From contig NZ_JAIEZQ010000002.1 of NCBI RefSeq assembly GCF_019679455.1, positions 1,240,001-1,304,000 on the forward strand: 64,000 nucleotides of DNA. Reading direction: 5' to 3'. The notes under the pieces were generated by a model. It did no database searches. It saw only the letters and a list, made by a program, of their open reading frames with translations, and was not told where the DNA came from. The position numbers and the translations under genes were made by a program. Positions 51,241 through 60,063 of the stretch are shown here, in pieces. The stretch comes from Nocardioides jiangsuensis (GTDB lineage: Bacteria > Actinomycetota > Actinomycetes > Propionibacteriales > Nocardioidaceae). Position 1 is the stretch's first letter, and every line of letters starts with the position of its first letter.

Positions 51241-52730
51241 GCCAGAAGCTGGAGTCGACCAACCCCGCGACCGGTGACCTGGTCGGCGTCCACGTCGTCG
51301 ACGAGAGGCCCGACGTCGACGCCGCGGTGGCCCGGGCCAGGGAGGCCGCGGGCTGGTGGGCCGAGCAGGGCTTCGCCGGCCGGAGGCGGGTCCTCGACCA
51401 GTGGCGCGGCGTGCTCACCCGGCGGATGGGCCAGCTCGCCGACGTCGTGCACCAGGAGACCGGCAAGCCGCACGCGGACGCGCTGCTCGAGATCGGGATG
51501 GCCGTGGACCACCTGGCCTGGGCCGCGGCCCACGCCGAGAAGGTGCTCGGCGAGCGGAGGGTCTCCTCGGGCCTGCTGATGGCCAACCAGGCGGCGTCGG
51601 TGGAGTACCTCCCGCTCGGCGTGGTCGGGGTGATCGGCCCGTGGAACTACCCGGTGTTCACGCCGATGGGGTCGATCGGCTACGCGCTCGCCGCGGGCAA
51701 CACCGTGGTGTTCAAGCCCAGCGAGCTCACCCCGGGTGTCGGGGTCTGGCTCGCCGACAGCCTGGCCGAGGTGGTTCCCGACCACCCGCTGCTCCAGGTG
51801 GTGGTCGGCTTCGGGGAGACCGGGGCCGCCCTGTGCCGCGCGGGCGTCGACAAGCTCGCGTTCACCGGGTCCACCGAGACCGGCAAGAAGGTGATGGCCG
51901 CCTGCGCCGAGACCCTGACCCCGGTGATCATCGAGGCCGGCGGCAAGGACGCGCTCCTGGTCGACGAGGACGCCGACGTCGAGGCCGCCGCCGACGCCGC
52001 CGCGTGGGGCGCCCTCTCCAACGCCGGGCAGACCTGCATCGGGGTGGAGCGGGTCTACGTGCACGAGCGGGTGTACGACGAGTTCCTCGATCAGCTGACC
52101 CGCCGCGCCCGCGAGGTGCACGCCGGGGTCGACACGAACGCCCGGATCGGGCCGATGACGATGGCGTCCCAGGTCGACGTCGTCCGCCGGCACGTCGAGG
52201 ACGCCGTGTCCCGCGGCGGACGTGCGGTGGTCGGCGGGCCTGGTGCGGCGGGCGACCGGTTCGTGCAGCCGACCGTGCTCACCGACGTGCCGCAGGACTC
52301 GGTGGCGATCACCGAGGAGACGTTCGGACCGACCGTGACGGTGAACAAGGTCCGCAGCATGGACGAGGCGGTGACCCTGGCCAACGCCACCCGCTACGGG
52401 CTCGGGTCGACGGTGTTCTCGCGGGCCCGCGGCGCCGAGCTGGCCCGCAGGTTGCGGTCGGGGATGACCGCGGTCAACTCGGTGATCGCGTTCGCGGCGA
52501 TCCCGGCGCTGCCGTTCGGCGGGGTCGGCGACTCCGGGTTCGGCCGGATCCACGGACCCGACGGGCTCAAGGAGTTCACCTACGCGAAGGCGGTCGCCCG
52601 GCAGCGGATGAGGCCGCTGCTGGCGCTGACCACGTTCTCCCGCGACGCGAAGGCGGACACGGCGTTCGCCACGCTGATCACGGTGCTGCACGGCCGGGCC
52701 ACGCAGCTGCCCCGGCGACGTCGCCGGTAG
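51237..52730 (+). CDS. Aldehyde dehydrogenase family protein (membrane-associated type)
   Basis: 497 residues. NAD(P) fold with GVVGVIGPWNYPVFTPMGSI, FTGSTETGKKVM, catalytic Glu in IEAGGKDALLV and Cys in SNAGQTCIGVERVYVH. The C-terminal extension ending in a basic RRRRR tail and the VGVIGPWNYP signature are like fatty/coniferyl aldehyde dehydrogenases. ATG overlaps the GMC gene stop. The substrate is unknown; it probably oxidises the aldehyde made by the GMC enzyme. Confidence 0.9.
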   Translation: MSQKLESTNPATGDLVGVHVVDERPDVDAAVARAREAAGWWAEQGFAGRRRVLDQWRGVLTRRMGQLADVVHQETGKPHADALLEIGMAVDHLAWAAAHAEKVLGERRVSSGLLMANQAASVEYLPLGVVGVIGPWNYPVFTPMGSIGYALAAGNTVVFKPSELTPGVGVWLADSLAEVVPDHPLLQVVVGFGETGAALCRAGVDKLAFTGSTETGKKVMAACAETLTPVIIEAGGKDALLVDEDADVEAAADAAAWGALSNAGQTCIGVERVYVHERVYDEFLDQLTRRAREVHAGVDTNARIGPMTMASQVDVVRRHVEDAVSRGGRAVVGGPGAAGDRFVQPTVLTDVPQDSVAITEETFGPTVTVNKVRSMDEAVTLANATRYGLGSTVFSRARGAELARRLRSGMTAVNSVIAFAAIPALPFGGVGDSGFGRIHGPDGLKEFTYAKAVARQRMRPLLALTTFSRDAKADTAFATLITVLHGRATQLPRRRRR

Positions 52731-52780
52731 CAGGGCGTGGCCCGGCCGCGGGGTGGACGCCGGGGGACCGGCGCCCGGGC

Positions 52781-53797
52781 TCAGCGGCGGGTCAGGTACT
52801 CCGCGCCGAGGTCGCGCAGCCGGGCGTGCAGCCCGTCGTACGCCTGGCTCGCGCCGAGCACGCTCTTGGGCAGCTTGCCGACCATCGTGTAGTTCGTGTC
52901 CACGACGTTGCCGGCGGGCGCCAGCCCGGTCTGGCTGACCAGCTGGTAGGCGTCGAGCTCCTCGAGACCGAGCAGCTGCGCGGTCCACCCGACCAGGTCG
53001 TGCTGGCTCATCCGGAACGCGTCCTCGAGGGGGCGCGCGGAGCCGGTGGTCATCACGAACTCGTCGTTCTCCAACCGCGGGGACGGCGGCGCCTGCCCCT
53101 TGACGAGGTCGATCACGACGGTGGTGCGCATCGCCGCCTCGACGGCGGTCCCGCACACCTCGCCCTCACCCTGCCGGACGTGGCCGTCGCCGATGGAGAG
53201 CATGCCGCCCTCGACGTTGACCCCGAAGTACGCCGTGCTGCCGGCCCGCATCTCGGGGGTGTCCATGTTCCCGCCGTGCGCGGCCGGGGTGATGCTCATG
53301 ATCACCTCGTTCGCGGCCGGCGCGACCCCGACCGTGCCGTGCATCGGGTCCAGCGGCAGCTCCACGGAGAAGTCGCTCTTCCGGGCCTGGAACCGGCAGG
53401 TGCCGGCGGCCACGTCGAGCTCGTAGAGCCACACCCGCTCCTCGAGCGCGGGGTGGAGCATCGCGGTCGCGTGCGTCGTGGTCAGCGCGCCGAAGTGCGG
53501 GAACGTCGTGGAGACCGCCCAGTCGCGGGCGGGCACGATCTCCACGAAGTGCACCGCGATGGTGTCGCCGGGCTCCGCCCCGCGGACCGCGATCGGGCCG
53601 GTCACCGGGTTCAGGAACGGGAACGTGCACACCTGGCTGGGCAGGTCGTCGACGCTCCGCACGTTGCCCGCGAAGCAGTCCTCGGTGGCCAGGTCGATGA
53701 TCGAGCCGGGCTCGACGGTCAGCAGCGGCTCCCGGCCCCCGAAGGCGTAGGCGTACTGGTCGGGGGTCGGCTTGAGCGAGTAGACCTCGGGGCTCAT
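52781..53797 (-). CDS. Acetamidase/formamidase family protein
   Basis: 338 residues. Family blocks: LTVEPGSIIDLATEDCFAGN, FPFLNPVTGPIAVRGAEPGD, DWAVSTTFPHFGALTT, PAAHGGNMDTPEMRAGSTAY, and SIGDGHVRQGEGEVCGTAVE. It hydrolyses short amides (formamide, acetamide) to ammonia and acid in the cytoplasm. ATG overlaps the stop of the permease gene, so uptake and hydrolysis are coupled. With the AmiC-like protein and MarR regulator upstream, it forms a small nitrogen-from-amide locus. Confidence 0.9.
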   Translation of the reverse strand: MSPEVYSLKPTPDQYAYAFGGREPLLTVEPGSIIDLATEDCFAGNVRSVDDLPSQVCTFPFLNPVTGPIAVRGAEPGDTIAVHFVEIVPARDWAVSTTFPHFGALTTTHATAMLHPALEERVWLYELDVAAGTCRFQARKSDFSVELPLDPMHGTVGVAPAANEVIMSITPAAHGGNMDTPEMRAGSTAYFGVNVEGGMLSIGDGHVRQGEGEVCGTAVEAAMRTTVVIDLVKGQAPPSPRLENDEFVMTTGSARPLEDAFRMSQHDLVGWTAQLLGLEELDAYQLVSQTGLAPAGNVVDTNYTMVGKLPKSVLGASQAYDGLHARLRDLGAEYLTRR

Positions 53798-55191
53798 GAG
53801 TGCTCCACCTCGCTGATCGCGGCGAGCTGCGGACGGCGGCCGGTGGCGATCAGCCCGGCCAGGATCACGGCGCCGATGCCGAGCCAGACGAAGCCGAGGG
53901 TCTGGGCGGCGACCTGGGCGTTGACCACGACGTAGGCCAGGATCACGAACCCGATGGCGGGGGCGACCAGGTGGCGCCAGTAGTCGCGGCTCTTGTTGCG
54001 GACCAGGTAGTGCACCACCACGGACACGTGCAGGACCAGGAAGGTCGTCATCGCGCCGAAGTTCACCAGCGTGCTGAGCAGGGTGATGCCGTCCTCGCGG
54101 GAGGCCATGTAGAGGCCGAGCCCGAGGGACACCGCGGCCACCAGCAGCGTGGCGTTGACCGGGACGCCGTGCTTGGCGTGCACCTTGGCCAGGAACGACG
54201 GCAGCTGCCGGTCGCGGGCCATCGCGTACAGCAGCCGCGACGTGGCGGCCTGGGCGACGAGCGAGTTCGCGAAGCCCCAGGCGATCGCGGTCGCGAGCGC
54301 GGTGAGGCTGGCCAGCCAGCCGCCGGCGGCGACGCGGGCGGCGTCGTAGAAGGCGGTACCGCCCGGGTCGCCGTTGGCGATCAGCTCGTCCGGGTCGGGC
54401 ACGAGCAGCGAGGCGATCCAGGTCTGTGCGATGAACAGGGCACCGGCCAGCAGCAGCGCGGCGACCATGGAGCGGCCGATCGCGCGGGCGGACTCCTTGT
54501 TCTCCTCCGCGAGCATCGAGATGCCGTCGAAGCCGAGGAAGCTGAGCACGGCGATGGAGACCGCGCCGAAGATCAGCGACCACGAGAACGTGTCGGCGTT
54601 GTAGAGCGGGGTGAGGTCGAAGCCGCGGCCCTTGCCCTGGGCCAGCGCGACGATGCCGATCACCAGGAAGATCCCGAGCACGATGAGCTCGCCGATCAGC
54701 ATCACCTTGTTGACCTTGGCGGTCATCTCGATGCCGGCGTAGTTCACGACCGTGTTGAGCACGACGAAGCCGACGAGCCACAGCCACACCGGGATCGCGG
54801 GGACCAGGGAGTTCATCGCGATGCTCGCGATCAGGTAGAGCAGACCCGGGATGAGCACGTAGTCCAGCAGGATCATCCAGCCGGACAGGAAGCCCACCGG
54901 GGCGGCGATGCCGCGGCCGGCGTAGGAGTACACCGAGCCCGCCATCGGGAACGCCCGCGACATCTGCGAGTACGACAGGGCGGTGAACATCATCGCGACC
55001 ATGCCGACGGCGTAGGCGAGGGCGACCATCCCGCCCGAGCCCTGGAACACGCCGCCGAAGATGCCGAACGGGGCGATCGGCACCATGAACACCAGTCCGT
55101 AGACCAGCAGGTCCCCGAAGCTCAGGGAGCGGTGGAGCTCTTGTTTGTAGCCGTAGTTCTCGATCTTCTCGGACGCCGTGGTCTCGGCCAT
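53794..55191 (-). CDS. APC-superfamily amino acid/amide permease
   Basis: 465 residues with twelve hydrophobic helices. It begins HRSLSFGDLLVYGLVFMVPI, with the first-helix GIFGGVFQ region and FLGFDGISMLAEENKESARA typical of APC (AAT/ACT-like) transporters. Probably imports an amide or amino acid; the exact substrate follows from context only (formamidase encoded 4 bp overlapping downstream). Weakly spaced (76 bp) from the AmiC-like gene; the gap carries a small dyad (55243-55255). Confidence 0.88.
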   Translation of the reverse strand: MAETTASEKIENYGYKQELHRSLSFGDLLVYGLVFMVPIAPFGIFGGVFQGSGGMVALAYAVGMVAMMFTALSYSQMSRAFPMAGSVYSYAGRGIAAPVGFLSGWMILLDYVLIPGLLYLIASIAMNSLVPAIPVWLWLVGFVVLNTVVNYAGIEMTAKVNKVMLIGELIVLGIFLVIGIVALAQGKGRGFDLTPLYNADTFSWSLIFGAVSIAVLSFLGFDGISMLAEENKESARAIGRSMVAALLLAGALFIAQTWIASLLVPDPDELIANGDPGGTAFYDAARVAAGGWLASLTALATAIAWGFANSLVAQAATSRLLYAMARDRQLPSFLAKVHAKHGVPVNATLLVAAVSLGLGLYMASREDGITLLSTLVNFGAMTTFLVLHVSVVVHYLVRNKSRDYWRHLVAPAIGFVILAYVVVNAQVAAQTLGFVWLGIGAVILAGLIATGRRPQLAAISEVEHS

Positions 55192-55242
55192 GCGCGCTGC
55201 CTCTCCTTCAGGGACCGGGGTCGGCCCGGAGAGAGACTAGAA

Positions 55243-55255
55243 CGGAATATTTCCG
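55243..55255. promoter_or_regulatory. Small inverted repeat before the permease gene
   Basis: CGGAA-TAT-TTCCG (55243-55255), followed by the related GGAAGGAAAT. This A/T-rich patch lies 52 bp upstream of the permease start in a 76-bp gap. It is a candidate operator or promoter element for the permease/formamidase pair, perhaps for the MarR protein encoded at 56387. Confidence 0.4.
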
Positions 55256-55267
55256 AATGGAAGGAAA

Positions 55268-56347
55268 TCACGCCGTGGACACGACGGTGAAGTCCGTGCC
55301 GTCCGCGCGCGCCAGGTGGGTGGTGCGTCCCCGGCCGGCGCCCCGCGTGAGCCGCAGCACGTCAGAGGGGGCCAGGTCGGGCCGCAGCAGGCCCTCGGCC
55401 GCCAGCGAGGCGACCAGGTGCACCCCGTCGTACACGCCCTCGGCGTAGGCGTCGAGGACCGGCGCGGTCTCCCCGAACAGCGCCCGGTGCCGCTCGTCGA
55501 GCCCGAGGCGGTTCTCGTCGCCGAGCGAGGCGAAGGACTGCATCGCGGCGAACATCGTGCCGGACTCGTCGCCACCGACGGCGTAGAGCCCGTTCTCCTC
55601 CAGCGAGCCCGAGAGCCGGACCAGTGTCCGGTCCAGGCCGCTGTGCCGCAGGACCGCGGTGAAGTCGGCGAGGTCCCGGCCGACCAGGCTGAGCAGCACC
55701 GCGTCGGCGCGCGAGCGGCGCAGACCCTCGACGATCCGGCCCGCGTGCGCGGGGGTGACCCGGCCGAGCGGGATGCGCTCGTCCATCACGACCTCGGCGC
55801 CGCCGCGGCGGACCAGCCGGTGCGCGACCCGGTGCACCGCCTGCGGCCAGATGTAGTCGTTGCCGACCAGCGCCCAGCGGCGCAGCGAGTACGTCGCCGT
55901 CAGCCACGCCAGCGGCCCGCTCAGCTGCGAGGCCGGGTGGGCGCCCGTGCAGACCACGCCGGTGCGCCGCGGGCCGCCCTCGTGCGGAGGCGTGAACACG
56001 TACGGCGACCGGCCGGCCACCACCGACTCGACCGCCCGGTGCACGTCGCTGGTGTGGATCCCGGTGACCACGTCGACCGCGCCCGCGTCGCACAGCGCGC
56101 GCACCTCGGCGGCCACGTCCACCGGGGCGCGGCCGCCGTCGACGAGCACCAGGTCGACGTACCGCCCGCCGACACCGTCCGCGACGTTGATCTCGTGGGT
56201 GGCGAGCAGGGCCGCGTCGAGCGCGGAGGGGCCGACCATGCCGAGCGCGCCGGACTGGGGCACGACCAGGCACACCCGCAGGACGTCGGACCGCCGGGGA
56301 ACGATCCGCGCCTCGAGTGCGTCGACAAGACGAGCCTCGATGTTCAC
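55268..56347 (-). CDS. AmiC-like periplasmic-binding-fold protein without signal peptide (amide sensor)
   Basis: 359 residues from GTG. Type I solute-binding fold (LRVCLVVPQSGALGMVGPSA, VDVVTGIHTSDVHRAVESVV, WALVGNDYIWPQAVHRVAHR, LDAYAEGVYDGVHLVASLAA). The HTSDVHR and GNDYIWP patterns recall amide-binding AmiC/FmdD-like proteins. The N-terminus is charged and has no signal peptide or lipobox, so the protein is cytoplasmic, as is Pseudomonas AmiC. It probably senses amide to control the locus rather than feeding an ABC importer. Confidence 0.78.
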   Translation of the reverse strand: MNIEARLVDALEARIVPRRSDVLRVCLVVPQSGALGMVGPSALDAALLATHEINVADGVGGRYVDLVLVDGGRAPVDVAAEVRALCDAGAVDVVTGIHTSDVHRAVESVVAGRSPYVFTPPHEGGPRRTGVVCTGAHPASQLSGPLAWLTATYSLRRWALVGNDYIWPQAVHRVAHRLVRRGGAEVVMDERIPLGRVTPAHAGRIVEGLRRSRADAVLLSLVGRDLADFTAVLRHSGLDRTLVRLSGSLEENGLYAVGGDESGTMFAAMQSFASLGDENRLGLDERHRALFGETAPVLDAYAEGVYDGVHLVASLAAEGLLRPDLAPSDVLRLTRGAGRGRTTHLARADGTDFTVVSTA

Positions 56348-56386
56348 CGACACGAGTATGCTCCCCAGACCGACGAGGGAGGACCA

Positions 56387-56836
56387 TTGGCCGGAACCGT
56401 GGGCGAGGGCGCGCCGACGAGCACCGCGAGTGCCGTGTCCCTCGTCGAGCTGCTGACCGTGGCGCAGCGCCGGGTCGCGCGCGGCCTCGCGCAGGCGCTG
56501 GCCGAGGAGGGCTGCACCCTCGACCAGTGGCGGGTGATGCGGGCCCTCGCCGACGGGCAGGGGCACCTGATGGGCGAGCTCGCCGAGGCGCTGCAGATCC
56601 CGCAGCCGACCCTGACCCGGCTGATGGACGGGCTGGTCGACTCCAGCCAGGTGTACCGGCGCCAGGCCGGCGGCGACCGCCGCAAGGTCGCGGTGCACCT
56701 GTCCCGCAAGGGGCAGGCGCGGCTGGTCCGGCTCGACGCGCTGGTGCAGGCGCACGAGGCGGCGCTGACAGCACGAGGCGGTGACGCCTGGCAGGTGGTC
56801 CGCCGCGAGCTCGACGGACTGGTCCGCGCCGACTAG
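56387..56836 (+). CDS. MarR-family transcriptional regulator
   Basis: 149 residues. TTG start chosen because a strong GAGGGAGGA ribosome site lies 5 bp upstream; no ATG or GTG fits. Winged helix: CTLDQWRVMRALADGQGHLM, ALQIPQPTLTRLMDGLVDSS, and wing YRRQAGGDRRKVAVHLSRKG. Divergent from the AmiC-like/permease/formamidase genes with only 39 bp between starts, so it probably represses them and itself. The ligand may be an amide or a metabolite of the pathway. Confidence 0.88.
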   Translation: MAGTVGEGAPTSTASAVSLVELLTVAQRRVARGLAQALAEEGCTLDQWRVMRALADGQGHLMGELAEALQIPQPTLTRLMDGLVDSSQVYRRQAGGDRRKVAVHLSRKGQARLVRLDALVQAHEAALTARGGDAWQVVRRELDGLVRAD

Positions 56837-56926
56837 GTGCGGTCGGCGGGGGTCGGAATGATCCCGGCTCCGCCCGCGTTGCGAAGGTGTCCACCGACGC
56901 ACGCGACGACGGGAGCGCACCACCCC

Positions 56927-58000
56927 ATGAGCCAGCTGTTCACCCCGTACGACCTCCGAGGCACCTCCGTCCGCAACCGGGTCTGGGTGTCCCCGATGTG
57001 CCAGTACTCCGCGGTCGACGGCCTGCCCGGGGACTGGCACCTGGTGCATCTGGGCTCCTTCGCCCGCGGCGGCGTCGGCCTGGTGATGACCGAGGCGAGC
57101 GCCGTGTCGCCTGAGGGGCGGATCAGCCCCCAGGACACCGGGATCTGGAACGACGAGCAGCGCGACGCCTGGGCCCGGATCGTCGACTTCGTGCACGGCC
57201 AGGGCGCCGTCGCCGCCGTGCAGCTCGCCCACGCCGGTCGCAAGGCCTCCACCAGGCGCCCCTGGGACGGTCGCGGCTCGGTCGCCGAGGAGGACGGCGG
57301 CTGGGAGACGGTCGGGCCGTCCGCGGTCGCGTTCCCCGGCCTGCGTGAGCCGCGCGAGCTGACCGCCGAGGGCATCGCGGGCGTCGTGGACGACTTCGCC
57401 GCGGCGGCGAGGCGCTCGCTCGAGGCTGGCTTCGACGTGATCGAGGTGCACGCCGCGCACGGCTACCTGCTGCACGAGTTCCTCTCGCCGCTGTCGAACC
57501 GGCGCAGCGACGAGTACGGCGGCTCCTTCGACAACCGGGTCCGGCTCCTGCTCGACGTGGTCCGCGCGGTGCGCGCCGCCGTACCGGAGGAGACGCCGCT
57601 CGTCGTGCGGATCTCGGCCACCGACTGGGCCGAGGGCGGCTGGACGGCGGACGACGCCGTCGAGCTCGCCCGGCGGCTGCGGGAGGCGGACGTCGACCTG
57701 GTCGACGTGTCCTCGGGCGGGAATGTGCCAGCCGACATCCCGGTCGAGCCCGGCTACCAGGTGGGGTTCGCGCGGCGGATCCGGCAGGAGGCCGGGATCG
57801 CCACCGGCGCGGTCGGTCTGATCACCGAGGCCAAGCAGGCCGAGGAGGTCGTCGCCGAGGGCTCCGCCGACGTGGTCTTCCTCGCGCGCGCCCTGCTCCG
57901 CGACCCGCACTGGGCGCTGCAGGCCGCGCACGAGCTCGGCGTCGAGATCGGAGCCGGCGTGCACTGGCCCGACCAGTACCGCCGTGCGGCCCTCGACTGA
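56927..58000 (+). CDS. Old yellow enzyme family NADH:flavin oxidoreductase (YqjM-like)
   Basis: 357 residues. FMN TIM barrel with VSPMCQYSAVDG, whose Cys is the redox-tuning residue of thermophilic-like/YqjM OYEs. The His pair in FDVIEVHAAHGYLLHEFLSP and the DEYGGSFDNRVR family motif are present. It reduces activated C=C bonds of enals, enones or nitro compounds with NADPH. Ninety bp after the MarR gene on the same strand; cotranscription is possible but there is no overlap. Confidence 0.93.
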   Translation: MSQLFTPYDLRGTSVRNRVWVSPMCQYSAVDGLPGDWHLVHLGSFARGGVGLVMTEASAVSPEGRISPQDTGIWNDEQRDAWARIVDFVHGQGAVAAVQLAHAGRKASTRRPWDGRGSVAEEDGGWETVGPSAVAFPGLREPRELTAEGIAGVVDDFAAAARRSLEAGFDVIEVHAAHGYLLHEFLSPLSNRRSDEYGGSFDNRVRLLLDVVRAVRAAVPEETPLVVRISATDWAEGGWTADDAVELARRLREADVDLVDVSSGGNVPADIPVEPGYQVGFARRIRQEAGIATGAVGLITEAKQAEEVVAEGSADVVFLARALLRDPHWALQAAHELGVEIGAGVHWPDQYRRAALD

Positions 58001-58054
58001 GGTGGTCGTGCGTCCCGGAGCGACGTGGAGGCTCCGGTCGGCGGGAGCCGAAGG

Positions 58055-58981
58055 CTAGAGGCAGTCGCCCGAGCCGAGCGCGGCGAGCCCCTCACGGTCA
58101 CCGGGCCCGAAGCCGGTGACCCCGACGTTGTCGGCGTACATCAGCTCGCGCGGGTCGTCGACGTGGTCGAGACCGACCAGGTGTCCGAGCTCGTGCATCA
58201 CCACCGCGCGGGCGAGGTCCCGGCCGTCCGGCCGCGCGAGGATGGTGGCCATCGCGGGAGCGTCCAGGTGCACCGTGCCCGAGACGTACCGCAGCCGGCC
58301 GAGCACGCCGAGCTCGAACGCCGAGCTGCCGCCGAGGCCCGCCACGTCACCACGCAGGCCCGGGACCTGCTCGGGCGTGGTCCAGGCGACCAGGGCGGGC
58401 GCCCACCGGTCGCCGTACCGCTCGGGGATGCGCAGCTCCCTGCGCTCAGCGGCCGGCTCGTCGGTGGTGCCCTCGAGGACCAGGCGCAGGCCGGTCGCCG
58501 CCGAGACCTCCGCGAGCGCCTCCTCGACCAGACCCGCGGAACCGGGCGGGGCGAGCGCGTCGTTGACCACGACGGCCACCTCGCGGCAGGGGCTGTACGT
58601 CACCGGACGCGACTCGTCGCCGGGCTGGGTCATCGCGAACGCGTGGCTGCCGACTCCCGGCGTCACCTCCGGCGGCCGGCTCAGCGGGGTGGGGCCGCGC
58701 AGGCCGTCGGCGGTCAGGGTGAGGCCGTACTCCCGGTGCAGGAGCACGCCCAGGCCGACCACGACGATCGCGGTGGTGGCGCACACGACGACCGCCGTGC
58801 GGAAGGGCTGCGCGACAGACCGGCGCGGACGACGGCGATCTGCCGCGGCGCGTGCCTCACGGGCGTCGAGCTCGTCGAGACGGCGGAGCTGCCGGAGCAT
58901 CCACCGTCGCCGGCGCCACGGTCCGAACGTCATCCTGTCCCAGAGCTGCCCCCGCATCACAACGGGGATCCTGCCAGCCAC
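58055..58981 (-). CDS. Matrixin-like zinc metalloprotease, membrane-anchored
   Basis: 308 residues. A basic cytosolic N-terminus (~60 residues, Arg-rich) and one transmembrane helix (~61-82) put the catalytic part outside the membrane. The metzincin motif HELGHLVGLDH (263-273) supplies the three zinc histidines and the Glu, and MYADN (281) is the Met-turn. No propeptide Cys switch is obvious. The substrate is unknown. Convergent with the OYE gene. The start may be at an in-frame ATG eight codons later. Confidence 0.85.
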   Translation of the reverse strand: MAGRIPVVMRGQLWDRMTFGPWRRRRWMLRQLRRLDELDAREARAAADRRRPRRSVAQPFRTAVVVCATTAIVVVGLGVLLHREYGLTLTADGLRGPTPLSRPPEVTPGVGSHAFAMTQPGDESRPVTYSPCREVAVVVNDALAPPGSAGLVEEALAEVSAATGLRLVLEGTTDEPAAERRELRIPERYGDRWAPALVAWTTPEQVPGLRGDVAGLGGSSAFELGVLGRLRYVSGTVHLDAPAMATILARPDGRDLARAVVMHELGHLVGLDHVDDPRELMYADNVGVTGFGPGDREGLAALGSGDCL

Positions 58982-59036
58982 CGCCGCGCCCCGTCCGCGG
59001 AACCGGGCGACCCGGGATGTCCGACATGAGAAGAAT

Positions 59037-59052
59037 TTGCATGAATGTGCAA
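59037..59052. promoter_or_regulatory. Inverted repeat before the NERD gene
   Basis: TTGCA-TGAATG-TGCAA (59037-59052) in an unusually A/T-rich patch 59 bp before the NERD start. It could be an operator or part of the promoter; no regulator gene is adjacent. Confidence 0.35.
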
Positions 59053-59110
59053 CCGGACAAGTTGTGCAGGTCCTACGCTGCTGTCACGAACTACTGGGGG
59101 GTAGGCGGAG

Positions 59111-59935
59111 ATGGCGGGGGAATCGGCGACCGAGGTCGCACGTCAGCGGCGCGCGAAGGCTGAGCGGCTGGCCCAGCAGGCGGAGCTGTTCGACCGGGGC
59201 GCCGAGGGGGAGCGTCGTACGGCGCGGGCGCTGGAGCGGCTGCCGGCGACGTGGCGGCACCTCCACGACGTGCGCTGGCCGGGGCGGCCGTTCGCCAACC
59301 TCGACCACGTCGTGGTCGGGCCGGGTGGGATCTTCGTCGTGGACTCGAAGAACTGGTCCGGGCGGATCGCGGTGGAGCGGAGCGTGCTGCGTCAGGACGG
59401 GCGTGCCCGGGAGACCGCCGTGGCGTCCGCCGCCGACGCGGGCATCGCGGTCGCGCAGCTGCTCCCGTGGCCGTACGCCGGCGCGGTGAGCCCGGTGCTC
59501 TGCTTCAGTCGCGAGGACGCCGTCAGCGGCTGGGTCCGCGACGTGATGGTGTGCTCCACGCAGAACGTCGCGCTGATGCTCCAGACCCGGCCCGAGGTGC
59601 TCACCCCCGCGCAGGTCGACGCCGCGCACGAGCTGCTCGCGAAGCAGCTGCGGCCGGCGACGGCGTCGGTCGCGGTGGGTGGTGCCTCGACGGGGCGCCG
59701 TACGACGTCGGGCAGCACGACGTCGGGCCGCGGCACTGCGGCAGGGCGCCGTACCGCCGGGAAGCCGGCGCGCGCGGGCTCCCGGTCGCGCGGGAAGCAG
59801 TCGTCCGGCCCGGACCTGCTCCGCTACCTCGTCGCGATCATGCTGCTGGTGCTGCTGTGGGGGAACCTCGAGGTGGTCACCACCGTGGTCCCGAACTGGT
59901 TCGTCTCGAACGTCCTGGACCTGCCGGCCAGGTAG
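59111..59935 (+). CDS. NERD-domain (nuclease-related) protein with C-terminal membrane helix
   Basis: 274 residues. The N-terminal NERD domain shows ERRTARALERLPATWRHLHD, then FANLDHVVVGPGGIFVVDSK with the nuclease-like Asp ... Asp-x-Lys arrangement. A Ser/Thr/Gly/Arg-rich linker (~200-240) leads to a C-terminal hydrophobic helix (LLRYLVAIMLLVLLWG). NERD proteins are thought to process nucleic acid, but few are characterised. Single gene, closed by the hairpin at 59952-59979. Confidence 0.83.
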   Translation: MAGESATEVARQRRAKAERLAQQAELFDRGAEGERRTARALERLPATWRHLHDVRWPGRPFANLDHVVVGPGGIFVVDSKNWSGRIAVERSVLRQDGRARETAVASAADAGIAVAQLLPWPYAGAVSPVLCFSREDAVSGWVRDVMVCSTQNVALMLQTRPEVLTPAQVDAAHELLAKQLRPATASVAVGGASTGRRTTSGSTTSGRGTAAGRRTAGKPARAGSRSRGKQSSGPDLLRYLVAIMLLVLLWGNLEVVTTVVPNWFVSNVLDLPAR

Positions 59936-59951
59936 GTCCCGGCTCGTCGTA

Positions 59952-59979
59952 CCGGGCCACGGCCGGACCGGTGGCCCGG
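59952..59979. terminator. Hairpin between convergent NERD and isochorismatase genes
   Basis: CCGGGCCAC (59952-59960), 10-base loop, GTGGCCCGG (59971-59979): a perfect 9-bp stem 16 bp after the NERD stop. The remaining 84 bp to the next gene show nothing else clear. Confidence 0.6.
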
Positions 59980-60063
59980 GGGTCACCGCAGGAGCGGCGG
60001 TGCGGGGCCGCAACCAGGCGAGGTCGACACCGACGAAGACGCTGTCCCGGCCGGGCAGGCTGT

